From Eutreptiella sp. 'Long Island Sound 2002' (Eukaryota; Euglenozoa; Euglenophyceae; Eutreptiales; Eutreptiaceae): a stretch of 64,000 nucleotides of DNA. The notes below the pieces were generated by a model. It had not been told where the DNA came from and did no database searches. It worked only from the letters and a program-made list of their open reading frames with translations. The position numbers were made by a program, and so were the translations under genes. This document shows, piece after piece, positions 1 to 11,090 of this stretch. Each line of letters begins with the position of its first letter. Within the stretch, counting starts at the first letter, position 1. Location: positions 147,365,611-147,429,610 of the forward strand of contig OZ038378.1 of NCBI GenBank assembly GCA_964036045.1, written 5' to 3'.

Positions 1-2424
1 CACTGAGTCCCCTCCCTGAGGGTTCTCACTGAGTCCCCGCCCTGAGGGTTCTCACTGAGTCCCCTCCCTCAGGGTTCTCACTGAGTCCCCTCCCCGAGGG
101 TTCTCACTGAGTCCCCTCCCTGAGGGTTCTCACTGAGTCCCCGCCCTGAGGGTTCTCACTGAGTCCCCTCCCTCAGGGTTCTCACTGAGTCCCCTCGCTG
201 AGGGTTCTCACTGAGTCCCCTCCCTGAGTGTTCTCACTGAGTCCCCCCCCTGAGGGTTCTCACTGAGTCCCCTCCCTGAGGCTTCTCACCGAGTCCGCTC
301 CCTGAGGCATCTCACTGAGTCCCCTCCCTGAGGGTTCTCACTGAGTCCCCTCCCTGAGGGTTCTCGCTGAGTCCCCTCCCTGAGGGTTCTCACTGACTCC
401 CCTCCCTGAGGGTTCTCAGTGAGTCCCCTCCCAGAGCGTTCTCACTGAGTCCACTCCCTGAGGGTTCTCACTGAGTCCCCTCCCTGAGGGTTGCTACCTA
501 ATCCCGCTCCCTGAGGCTTCTCACTGAGTCCGCTCCGTGAGGCATCTCGCTGAGTCCCCTCCCTGAGGGTTCTCACTGAGTCCCCTCCCTGAGGGTTCTC
601 ACTGAGTCCCCTCCCTGAGGGTTCTCACTGAGTCCCCTCCCTGAGGGTTCTCACTGAGTCCCCGCCCTGAGGGTTCTCACTGAGTTCCCTCCCTGAGGGT
701 TCTCACTGAGTCCCCTCCCTGAGGGCTCTCACTGAGTCCCCGCCCTGAGGGTTCTCACTGAGTCCCCGCCCTGAGGGTTATCATTGAGTCCCCTCCCTGA
801 GGGTTCTCAGTGAGTCCCCTCCCAGAGGGTTCTCCTTGAGTCCCCGCCCTGAGGGTTCTCACTGAGTCCCCTCCCTGAGGGTTCTCACTGAGTCCCCGCC
901 CTGAGGGTTCTCACTGAGTCCCCGCGCTGAGGGTTCTCACTGAGTCCCCTCCCTCAGGGTTCTCACTGAGTCCCCTCCCTGAGGGTTGCTACCTAATCCC
1001 GCTCCCTGAGGCTTCTCACTGAGTCCGCTCCGTGAGGCATCTCGCTGAGTCCCCTCCCTGAGGGTTCTCACTGAGTCCCCTCCCTGAGGGTTCTCACTGA
1101 GTCCCCGCCCTGAGGGTTCTCACTAAGTCCCCGCCCTGAGGGTTCTTACTGAGTCCCCGCCCTGAGGGTTCTCAGTGAGTCCCCGCCCTGAGGGTTCTCA
1201 CTGAGTCCCCTCCCTGAGGGTTCTCACTGAGTCCCCGCCCTGAGGGTTCTCACTGAGTCCCCGCCCTGAGGGTTCTCACTGAGTCCCCTCCCTCAGGGTT
1301 CTCACTGAGTCCCCTCCCCGAGGGTTCTCACTGAGTCCCCTCCCTGAGGGTTCTCACTGAGTCCCCGCCCTGAGGGTTCTCACTGAGTCCCCTCCCTCAG
1401 GGTTCTCACTGAGTCCCCTCGCTGAGGGTTCTCACTGAGTCCCCTCCCTGAGTGTTCTCACTGAGTCCCCCCCCTGAGGGTTCTCACTGAGTCCCCTCCC
1501 TGAGGCTTCTCACCGAGTCCGCTCCCTGAGGGTTCTCACTGAGTCCCCTCCCTGAGGGTTCTCACTGAGTCCCCTCCCTGAGGGTTCTCACTGAGTCCCC
1601 TCCCTGAGGGTTCTCACTGACTCCCCTCCCTGAGGGTTCTCAGTGAGTCCCCTCCCAGAGCGTTCTCACTGAGTCCACTCCCTGAGGGTTCTCACTGAGT
1701 CCCCTCCCTGAGGGTTGCTACCTAATCCCGCTCCCTGAGGCTTCTCACTGAGTCCGCTCCGTGAGGCATCTCGCTGAGTCCCCTCCCTGAGGGTTCTCAC
1801 TGAGTCCCCTCCCTGAGGGTTCTCACTGAGTCCCCTCCCTGAGGGTTCTCACTGAGTCCCCTCCCTGAGGGTTCTCACTGAGTCCCCGCCCTGAGGGTTC
1901 TCACTGAGTTCCCTCCCTGAGGGTTCTCACTGAGTCCCCTCCCTGAGGGCTCTCACTGAGTCCCCGCCCTGAGGGTTCTCACTGAGTCCCCGCCCTCAGG
2001 GTTATCATTGAGTCCCCTCCCTGAGGGTTCTCAGTGAGTCCCCTCCCAGAGGGTTCTCCTTGAGTCCCCGCCCTGAGGGTTCTCACTGAGTCCCCTCCCT
2101 GAGGGTTCTCACTGAGTCCCCGCCCTGAGGGTTCTCACTGAGTCCCCGCGCTGAGGGTTCTCACTGAGTCCCCTCCCTCAGGGTTCTCACTGAGTCCCCT
2201 CCCTGAGGGTTGCTACCTAATCCCGCTCCCTGAGGCTTCTCACTGAGTCCGCTCCGTGAGGCATCTCGCTGAGTCCCCTCCCTGAGGGTTCTCACTGAGT
2301 CCCCTCCCTGAGGGTTCTCACTGAGTCCCCGCCCTGAGGGTTCTCACTAAGTCCCCGCCCTGAGGGTTCTCACTGAGTCCCCGCCCTGAGGGTTCTCAGT
2401 GAGTCCCCGCCCTGAGGGTTCTCA
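1..2424. repeat. 1,224-bp higher-order repeat, two direct copies
   Basis: Two copies lie at 1 to about 1,200 and 1,225 to about 2,424. Rare markers recur exactly 1,224 bp apart: GCTACCTAATCC at 493 and 1,717, and again at 988 and 2,212; CACCGAGTCC at 287 and 1,511; GTTATCATTG at 777 and 2,001. The length equals 47 monomers of 26 bp plus 2, which the two 27-bp ACCTAATCC monomers per unit explain. Each unit also holds an inner repeat, because the two ACCTAATCC monomers are 495 bp apart (19 monomers plus 1 bp). The copies differ by scattered substitutions, for example GAGGCATCTC at about 306 against GAGGGTTCTC in the second copy. The first copy may begin before the window. Confidence 0.93.
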
Positions 2425-3330
2425 GTGAGTTCCCTCCCTGTGGGTTCTCACTGAGTCCCCTCCCTGAGGGTTCTCACTGAGTCCCCTCCCTCAGGGTTCT
2501 CACTGAGTCCCCTCCCCGAGGGTTCTCACTGAGTCCCCTCCCTGAGGGTTCTCACTGAGTCCCCGCCCTGAGGGTTCTCAGTGAGTTCCCTCCCTGAGCG
2601 TTCTCACTGAGTCCCCTCCCTGAGGGTTCTCACTGAGTCCCCGCCCTGAGGGTTCTCACTGAGTCCCCTCCCCGAGGGTTCTCACTGAGTCCCCTCCCTG
2701 AGGGTTCTCACTGAATCCCCGCCCTGAGGGTTCTCACTGAGTCCCCTCCCTCAGGGTTCTCACTGAGTCCCCTCGCGGAGGGTTCTCACTGAGTCCCCTC
2801 CCCGAGGGTTCTCACTGAGTCCCCTCCCTGAGGGTTCTCAGTGAGTCCCCGCCCTGAGGGTTCTCACTGAGTCCCCGCCCTGAGGGTTCTCACTGAGTCC
2901 CCTCCCTCAGGGTTCTCACTGACTCCCTTCGCTGAGGGTTCTCACTGAGTCCCCTCCCCGAGGGTTCTCACTGAGTCCCCTCCCTGAGGGTTCTCAGTGA
3001 GTCCCCGCCCTGAGGGTTCTCACTGAGTCCCCTCGCTGAGGGTTCTCACTGAGTCCCCTCCCCGAGGGTTCTCACTGAGTCCCCTCCCTAAGGGTTCTCA
3101 GTGAGTCCCCGCCCTGAGGGTTCTCAGTGAGTTCCCTCCCTGAGGGTTCTCACTGAGTCCCCTCCCTGAGGGTTCTCACTGAGTCCCCGCCCTGAGGGTT
3201 CTCACTGAGTCCCCTCCCCGAGGGTTCTCACTGAGTCCCCTCCCTGAGGGTTCTCACTGAGTGCCCGCCCTGAGGGTTCTCACTGAGTCCCCTCCCTCAG
3301 GGTTCTCACTGAGTCCCCTCGCTGAGGGTT
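2425..3330. repeat. Irregular 26-mer segment rich in CCCCGCCC, CCCTCAGGG and CCCCGAGGG monomers
   Basis: This stretch contains only 26-bp monomers. Short runs of a few monomers recur, combining TCCCTCAGGG, TCGCTGAGGG, TCCCCGAGGG and CTCAGTGAG types, but I could not define one clean higher-order period. GAGTTCCC monomers also occur. No gene, promoter or non-repeat sequence is seen. Confidence 0.85.
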
Positions 3331-6300
3331 CTCACTGAGTCCCCGCCCTGAGAGATCTCACTGAGTCCCCTCCCTGAGGGATCTCACTGAGTCCCCTCCG
3401 TGAGGGTTCTCACTGAGTCCCCTCCTTGAGGGTTCTCACCGAGTCCCCGCCGTGAGGGATCTCACTGAGTCCCCTCCCTGAGGGTTCTCACTGAGTCCTC
3501 TCCCCGAGGGTTCTCACTGAGTCCCCTCCCTGAGGGTTCTCACTGAGTCCCCGCCCTGAGGGTTCTCACTGAGTCCCCGCCCTGAGGGTTCTCAGTGAGT
3601 CCCCGCCCTGAGGGTTCTCACTGAGTCCCCTCCCTGAGGATTCTCACTAAGTCCCCTCCCTGAGGGTTCTCACTTAGTCCCCGCCCTGAGGGTTCTCAGT
3701 GAGTCCCCTCCCTGAGGGTTCTCACTTAGTCCCCGCCCTGAGCGTTCTCACTGAGTCCCCTCCCTGAGGGTTCTCAGGGAGTCCCCTCCCTGAGGGTTCT
3801 CACTGAGTCCCCTCCCTGAGGGTTCTCACTGAGTCCCCTCCCTGAGGGTTCTCACGGAGTCCCCGCCCTGAGGGTTCTCAGTGAGTCCCCTCCTTGAGGG
3901 TTCTCACTTAGTCCCCTCCCTGAGGGTTCTCACTGAGTCACCGCCCTCAGGGTTCTCACTTAGTCCCCGCCCTGAGGGTTCTCACTGAGTCCCCGCCCTG
4001 AGGGTTCTCACTGAGTCCCCTCCCTGAGGGTTCTCACTGAGTCCCCTCCCTGAGGTTTCTCACTGAGTCCCCGCCCTGAGGGTTCTCAGTGAGTCCCCTC
4101 CCTGAGGGTTCTCACTGAGTCCCCTCCCTGAGGGTTCTCACTGAGTCCCCTCCCTGAGGGTTCTCCTTGAGTCCCCTCCCTGAGGGTTCTCACTGAGTCC
4201 CCTCCCTGAGGATTCTCAGTGAGTCCCGCACTGAGGGTTCTCAGTGAGTCCCCTCCCTGAGGGTTCTCACTGAGTCCCCTCCCTGAGGGTTCTCACTGAG
4301 TCCCCTCCCTGAGAGTTCTCACTGAGTCCCCTCCCTGAGGGTACTCACTGAGTTCCCTCCCTGAGGGTTCTCAGTGAGTCCCCTCCCCGAGGGTTCTCAG
4401 TGAGTCCCCTCCCTGAGCTCACTGAGTCTCCTCCCTGAGGGTTCTCACTGAGTCCCCTCCCCGAGGGTTCTCACTGAGTCCCCTCCCTGAGGGTTCTCAC
4501 TGAGTCCCCGCCCTGAGGGTTCTCACTGAGTCCCCGCCCTGAGGGTTCTCAGTGAGTTCCCTCCCTGAGGGTTCTCACTGAGTCCCCTCCCCGAGGGTTC
4601 TCACTGGGTCCCCTCCCTGAGGGTTCTCACTGAGTCCCCGCCCTGAGGGTTCTCACTGAGTCCCCTCCCTGAGGGTACTCACTGAGTCCCCTCCCTGAGG
4701 GTTCTCCTTGAGTCCCCTCCCTGAGGGTTCCCACTAAGTCCCCTCCCTGACGGTTCTCAGTGAGTCCCGCACTGAGGGTTCTCAGTGAGTCCCCTCCCTG
4801 AGTGTTCTCACTGAGTCCCCTCCCTGAGGGTTCTCAGTGAGTCCCCGCCCTGAGGGTTCTCACTGAGTCCCCTCCCTGAGGGTTCTCACTGAGTCCCCAC
4901 CCTGAGGGTTCTCACTGAGTCCCCTCCCTGAGGGTTCTCACTGAGTCCCCTCCCTGAGGGTTCTCACTGAGTCCCCTCCCTGAGGGTTCTCACTGAGTCC
5001 CCTCCCTGAGGGTTCTCACTGAGTCTCCTCCCTGAGGGTTCTCACTGAGTCCCCTCCCTGAGGGTTCTCACTGAGTCCCCGCCCTGAAGGTTCTCACTGA
5101 GTCCCCTCCCTGAGGGTTCTCACTGAGTCCCCTCCCTGAGGGTTCTCACTGAGTCCCCTCCCTGAGGGTTCTCACTGAGTCCCCTCCCTGAGCTCACTGA
5201 GTCTCCTCCCTGAGGGTTCTCACTGAGTCTCCTCCCTGAGGGTTCTCACTGAGTCCCCTCCCTGAGGGTTCTCACTGAGTCCCCGCCCTGAAGGTTCTCA
5301 CTGAGTCCCCTCCCTGAGGGTTCTCACTGAGTCCCCTCCCTGAGGGTTCTCACTGAGTCCCCTCCCTGAGGGTTCTCACTGAGTCCCCTCCCTGAGGGTT
5401 CTCACTGAGTCCCCTCCCTGAGAGTTCTCACTGAGTCCCCTCCGTGAGGGTACTCACTGAGTTCCCTCCCTGAGGGTTCTCAGTGAGTCCCCTCCCTGAG
5501 GGTTCTCAGTGAGTCCCCTCCCTGAGCTCACTGAGTCTCCTCCCGGAGGGTTCTCACTGAGTCCCCTCCCCGAGGGTTCTCACTGAGTCCCCTCCCTGAG
5601 GGTTCTCACTGAGTCCCCGCCCTGAGGGTTCTCACTGAGTCCCCGCCCTGAGGGTTCTCAGTGAGTTCCCTCCCTGAGGGTTCTCACTGAGTCCCCTCCC
5701 CGAGGCTTCTCACTGAGTCCCCTCCCTGAGGGTTCTCACTGAGTCCCCGCCCTGAGGGTTCTCACTGAGTCCCCTCCCTCAGGGTTTTCACTGAGTCCCC
5801 TCGCTGAGGGTTCTCACTGAGTCCCCGCCCTGAGAGATCTCACTGAGTCCCCTCCCTGAGGGATCTCACTGAGTCCCCTCCCTGAGGGTTCTCACTGAGT
5901 CCCCTCCTTGAGGGTTCTCACCGAGTCCCCGCCCTGAGGGATCTCACTGAGTCCCCTCCCTGAGGGTTCTCACTGAGTCCCCTCCCCGAGGGTTCTCACT
6001 GAGTCCCCTCCCTGAGGGTTCTCACTGAGTCCCCGCCCTGAGGGTTCTCACTGAGTCCCCGCCCTGAGGGTTCTCACTTAGTCCCCGCCCTGAGGTTTCT
6101 CACTGAGTCCCCTCGCTGAGGGTTCTCACTGAGTCCCCTCGCTGAGGGTTCTCACTGAGTCCCCTCCCCGAGGGTTCTCACTGAGTCCCCTCCCTAAGGG
6201 TTCTCAGTGAGTCCCCGCCCTGAGGGTTCTCAGTGAGTTCCCTCCCTGAGGGTTCTCAGTTAGTCCCCTCCCCGAGGGTTCTCACTGAGTCCCCTCCCTG

Positions 6301-7510
6301 AGGGTTCTCAGTGAGTCCCCGCCCTGAGGGTTCTCACTGAGTCCCCTCGCTGAGGGTTCTCACTGAGTCCCCTCCCCGAGGGTTCTCACTGAGTCCCCTC
6401 CCTAAGGGTTCTCAGTGAGTCCCCGCCCTGAGGGTTCTCAGTGAGTTCCCTCCCTGAGGGTTCTCACTGAGTCCCCTCCCTGAGGGTTCTCACTGAGTCC
6501 CCGCCCTGAGGGTTCTCACTGAGTCCCCTCCCCGAGGGTTCTCACTGAGTCCCCTCCCTGAGGGTTCTCACTGAGTCCCCGCCCTGAGGTTTCTCACTGA
6601 GTCCCCTCCCTGAGGGTTCTCACTGAGTCCCCTCCTTGAGGGTTCTCACCGAGTCCCCGCCCTGAGGGATCTCACTGAGTCCCCTCCCTGAGGGTTCTCA
6701 CTGAGTCCCCTCCCTGAGGGTTCTCACTGAGTCCCCGCCCTGAGGGTTCTCACTGAGTCCCCGCCCTGAGGGTTCTCACTTAGTCCCCTCCCTGAGGGTT
6801 CTCACTGAGTCCCCGCCCTGAGGGTTCTCACTGAGTCCCTTCCCTGAGGATTCTCACTGAGTCCCCTCCCTGAGGGTTCTCACGGAGTCCCCGCCCTGAG
6901 GGTTCTCAGTGAGTCCCCTCCCTGAGGGTTCTCACTTAGTCCCCGCCCTGAGCGTTCTCACTGAGTCCCCTCCCTGAGGGTTCTCAGTGAGTCCCCTTCC
7001 TGAGGGTTCTCACTGAGTCCCCTCCCTGAGGGTTCTCACTGAGTCCCCTCCCTGAGGGTTCTCACTGAGTCCCCTCCCTGAGGGTTCTCACTGAGTCCCC
7101 TCCCTGAGGGTTCTCCTTGAGTCCCCTCCCTGAGGGTTCTCACTGAGTCCCCTCCCTGAGGGTTCTCAGTGAGTCCCGCACTGAGGGTTCTCAGTGAGTC
7201 CCCTCCCTGAGGGTTTTCACTGAGTCCCCTCCCTGAGGGTTCTCACTGAGTCCCCTCCCTGAGAGTTCTCACTGAGTCCCCTCCCTGAGGGTACTCACTG
7301 AGTTCCCTCCCTGAGGGTTCTCACTGAGTCCCCTCCCCGAGGGTTCTCACTGGGTCCCCTCCCTGAGGGTTCTCACTGAGTCCCCGCCCTGAGGGTTCTC
7401 ACTGAGTCCCCTCCCTGAGGGTTCTCACTGAGTCCCCTCCCTGAGGGTTCTCCTTGAGTCCCCTCCCTGAGGGTTCTCACTGAGTCCCCTCCCTGAGGGT
7501 TCTCAGTGAG
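3331..7510. repeat. Mosaic segment with a 2,482-bp spaced duplicate block
   Basis: The block around the AGATCT-bearing monomer at 3,353 recurs at 5,835, 2,482 bp away. It is followed in both places by GAGGGATCTC, CCTCCTTGAG and CTCACCGAG monomers. The spacing equals 91 monomers of 26 bp, three of 22 bp (GAGCTC at 4,415, 5,190 and 5,524) and two of 25 bp (TCCCGCAC at 4,224 and 4,765). Similarity at this offset holds for roughly 300 bp, to about 6.06 kb, and then other offsets take over. The segment is therefore a patchwork, not a simple two-copy repeat. CTTAG and CACGGAG monomers are common here. Confidence 0.8.
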
Positions 7511-8927
7511 TCCCGCACTGAGGGTTCTCAGTGAGTCCCCTCCCTGAGGGTTCCTACTGAGTCTCCTCCCTGAGGGTTCTCACTGAGTTCCCTCCCTCAG
7601 GGTTCTCACTGAGTCCCCTCCCTGAGGGTTCTCAGTGAGTCCCCGCCCTGAGGGTTCTCACTGAGTCACCTCCCTGAGGGTTCTCACTGAGTCCCCTCCC
7701 TGAGGGTTCTCACTGAGTCCCCTCCCTGAGAGTTCTCACTGAGTCCCCTCCCTGAGGGTCCTCAGTGAGTCCCCTCCCTGAGGGTTCTCAGTGAGTCCCC
7801 TCCCTGAGGGTTCTCAGTGAGTCCCCTCCCTGAGCTCACTGAGTCTCCTCCCTGAGGGTTCTCACTGAGTCCCCTCTCCGAGGGTTCTCACTGAGTCCCC
7901 TCCCTGAGGGTTCTCACTGAGTCCCCGCCCTGAAGGTTCTCACTGAGTCCCCTCCTTGAGGGTTCTCACTGAGTCCCCTCCCTGAGGGTTCTCACTGAGT
8001 CCCCTCCCTGAGGGTTCTCACTGAGTCCCCTCCCTGAGGGTTCTCACTGAGTCCCCTCCCTGAGAGTTCTCACTGAGTCCCCTCCCTGAGGGTACTCACT
8101 GAGTTCCCTCCCTGAGGGTTCTCAGTGAGTCCCCTCCCTGAGGGTTCTCAGTGAGTCCCCTCCCTGAGCTCACTGAGTCTCCTCCCTGAGGGTTCTCACT
8201 GAGTCCCCTCCCCGAGGGTTCTCACTGAGTCCCCTCCCTGAGGGTTCTCACTGAGTCCCAGCCCTGAGGGTTCTCACTGAGTCCCCGCCCTGAGGGTTCT
8301 CAGTGAGTTCCCTCCCTGAGGGTTCTCACTGAGTCCCCTCCCCGAGGGTTCTCACTGAGTCCCCTCCCTGAGGGTTCTCAGTGAGTCCCCGCCCTGAGGG
8401 TTCTCACTGAGTCCCCTCCCTGAGGGTTCTCACTGAGTCCCCTCCCTGAGGGTTCTCACTGAGTCCCCTCCCTGAGAGTTCTCACTGAGTCCCCTCCCTG
8501 AGGGTACTCACTGAGTTCCCTCCCTGAGGGTTCTCAGTGAGTCCCCTCCCTGAGGGTTCTCAGTGAGTCCCCTCCCTGAGCTCACTGAGTCTCCTCCCTG
8601 AGGGTTCTCACTGAGTCCCCTCCCCGAGGGTTCTCACTGAGTCCCCTCCCTGAGGGTTCTCACTGAGTCCCCGCCCTGAGGGTTCTTACTGAGTCCCCGC
8701 CCTGAGGGTTCTCAGTGAGTTCCCTCCCTGAGGGTTCTCACTGAGTCCCCTCCCCGAGGGTTCTCACTGGGTCCCCTCCCCGAGGGTTCTCACTGAGTCC
8801 CCGCCCTGAGGGTTCTCACTGAGTCCCCTCCCTGAGGGTTCTCACTGAGTCCCCTCCCTGAGGGTTCTCCTTGAGTCCCCTCCCTGAGGGTTCTCACTGA
8901 GTCCCCTCCCTGAGGGTTCTCAGTGAG
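7511..8927. repeat. 1,417-bp higher-order repeat, copy 1
   Basis: The unit is counted from the 25-bp TCCCGCAC monomer at 7,511 to the next at 8,928. It contains 55 monomers: 51 of 26 bp, one of 25 bp and three of 22 bp, which sum to exactly 1,417 bp. GAGCTC markers fall at 7,832, 8,166 and 8,578, with spacings of 334 and 412 bp and then 671 bp into the next copy. A single exact TGAGTCA lies at 7,662. The monomer GTCCCAGCCC near 8,258 is shared with copy 2 at about 9,674. The starting point is my choice, since a tandem HOR has no natural start. Confidence 0.93.
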
Positions 8928-10344
8928 TCCCGCACTGAGGGTTCTCAGTGAGTCCCCTCCCTGAGGGTTCTCACTGAGTCCCCTCCCTAAGGGTTCTCAC
9001 TGAGTTCCCTCCCTCAGGGTTCTCACTGAGTCCCCTCCCTGAGGGTTCTCAGTGAGTCCCCGCCCTGAGGGTTCTCACTGAGTCCCCTCCCTGAGGGTTC
9101 TCACTGAGTCCCCTCCCTGAGGGTTCTCACTGAGTCCCCTCCCTGAGAGTTCTCACTGAGTCCCCTCCCTGAGGGTACTCACTGAGTTCCCTCCCTGAGG
9201 GTTCTCAGTGAGTCCCCTCCCTGAGGGTTCTCAGTGAGTCCCCTCCCTGAGCTCACTGAGTCTCCTCCCTGAGGGTTCTCACTGAGTCCCCTCTCCGAGG
9301 GTTCTCACTGAGTCCCCTCCCTGAGGGTTCTCACTGAGTCCCCGCCCTGAAGGTTCTCACTGAGTCCCCTCCCTGAGGGTTCTCACTGAGTCCCCTCCCT
9401 GAGGGTTCTCACTGAGTCCCCTCCCTGAGGGTTCTCACTGAGTCCCCTCCCTGAGGGTTCTCACTGAGTCTCCTCCCTGAGAGTTCTCACTGAGTCCCCT
9501 CCCTGAGGGTACTCACTGAGTTCCCTCCCTGAGGGTTCTCAGTGAGTCCCCTCCCTGAGGGTTCTCAGTGAGTCCCCTCCCTGAGCTCACTGAGTCTCCT
9601 CCCTGAGGGTTCTCACTGAGTCCCCTCCCCGAGGGTTCTCACTGAGTCCCCTCCCTGAGGGTTCTCACTGAGTCCCAGCCCTGAGGGTTCTCACTGAGTC
9701 CCCGCCCTGAGGGTTCTCAGTGAGTTCCCTCCCTGAGGGTTCTCACTGAGTCCCCTCCCCGAGGGTTCTCACTGAGTCCCCTCCCTGAGGGTTCTCAGTG
9801 AGTCCCCGCCCTGAGGGTTCTCACTGAGTCCCCTCCCTGAGGGTTCTCACTGAGTCCCCTCCCTGAGGGTTCTCACTGAGTCCCCTCCCTGAGAGTTCTC
9901 ACTGAGTCCCCTCCCTGAGGGTACTCACTGAGTTCCCTCCCTGAGGGTTCTCAGTGAGTCCCCTCCCTGAGGGTTCTAAGTGAGTCCCCTCCCTGAGCTC
10001 ACTGAGTCTCCTCCCTGAGGGTTCTCACTGAGTCCCCTCCCCGAGGGTTCTCACTGAGTCCCCTCCCTGAGGGTTCTCACTGAGTCCCCGCCCTGAGGGT
10101 TCTTACTGAGTCCCCGCCCTGAGGGTTCTCAGTGAGTTCCCTCCCTGAGGGTTCACACTGAGTCCCCTCCCCGAGGGTTCTCACTGGGTCCCCTCCCTGA
10201 GGGTTCTCACTGAGTCCCCGCCCTGAGGGTTCTCACTGAGTCCCCTCCCTGAGGGTTCTCACTGAGTCCCCTCCCTGAGGGTTCTCCTTGAGTCCCCTCC
10301 CTGAGGGTTCTCACTGAGTCCCCTCCCTGAGGGTTCTCAGTGAG
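8928..10344. repeat. 1,417-bp higher-order repeat, copy 2
   Basis: This copy runs between TCCCGCAC monomers at 8,928 and 10,345, again exactly 1,417 bp. GAGCTC markers at 9,249, 9,583 and 9,995 reproduce the 334, 412 and 671 spacings of copy 1 to the base. Private changes include CCCTAAGGG near 8,987 and CTAAGTGAG near 9,977. The two copies are therefore similar but not identical. Confidence 0.93.
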
Positions 10345-11090
10345 TCCCGCACTGAGGGTTCTCAGTGAGTCCCCTCCCTGAGGGTTCTCACTGAGTCCCC
10401 TCCCTGAGGGTTCTCACTGAGTTCCCTCCCTCAGGGTTCTCACTGAGTCCCCTCCCTGAGGGTTCTCAGTGAGTCCCCGCCCTGAGGGTTCTCACTGAGT
10501 CTCCTCCCTGAGGGTTCTCACTGAGTCCCCTCCCTGAGGGTTCTCACTGAGTCCCCTCCCTGAGAGTTCTCACTGAGTCCCCTCCCTGAGGGTACTCACT
10601 GAGTTCCCTCCCTGAGGGTTCTCAGTGAGTCCCCTCCCTGAGGGTTCTCAGTGAGTCCCCTCCCTGAGCTCACTGAGTCTCCTCCCTGAGGGTTCTCACT
10701 GAGTCCCCTCCCCGAGGCTTCTCACTGAGTCCCCTCCCTGAGGGTTCTCACTGAGTCCCCGCCCTTAAGGTTCTCACTGAGTCCCCTCCCTGAGGGTTCT
10801 CACTGAGTCCCCTCCCTGAGGGTTCTCACTGAGTCCCCTCCCTGAGGGTTCTCACTGGGTCCCCTCCCTGAGGGTTCTCAGTGAGTCCCCTCCCTGAGGG
10901 TACTCACTGAGTCCCCTCCCTGAGAGTTCTCACTGAGTCCCCTCCCTGAGGGTACTCACTGAGTTCCCTCCCTGAGGGTTCTCAGTGAGTCCCCTCCCTG
11001 AGGGTTCTCAGTGAGTCCCCTCCCTGAGCTCACTGAGTCTCCTCCCTGAGGGTTCTCACTGAGTCCCCTCCCCGAGGCTTCTCAATGAGT
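10345..11090. repeat. 1,417-bp higher-order repeat, partial copy 3
   Basis: The third copy starts at TCCCGCAC (10,345) and has GAGCTC at 10,666, the expected 321 bp in. The next GAGCTC is at 11,026, giving a spacing of 360 instead of 334 bp, so one extra 26-bp monomer is present. The order of variants departs from copies 1 and 2 after about 11,090. A CCCTTAAGG monomer at about 10,762 replaces the CCCTGAAGG of copy 1. Confidence 0.82.
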
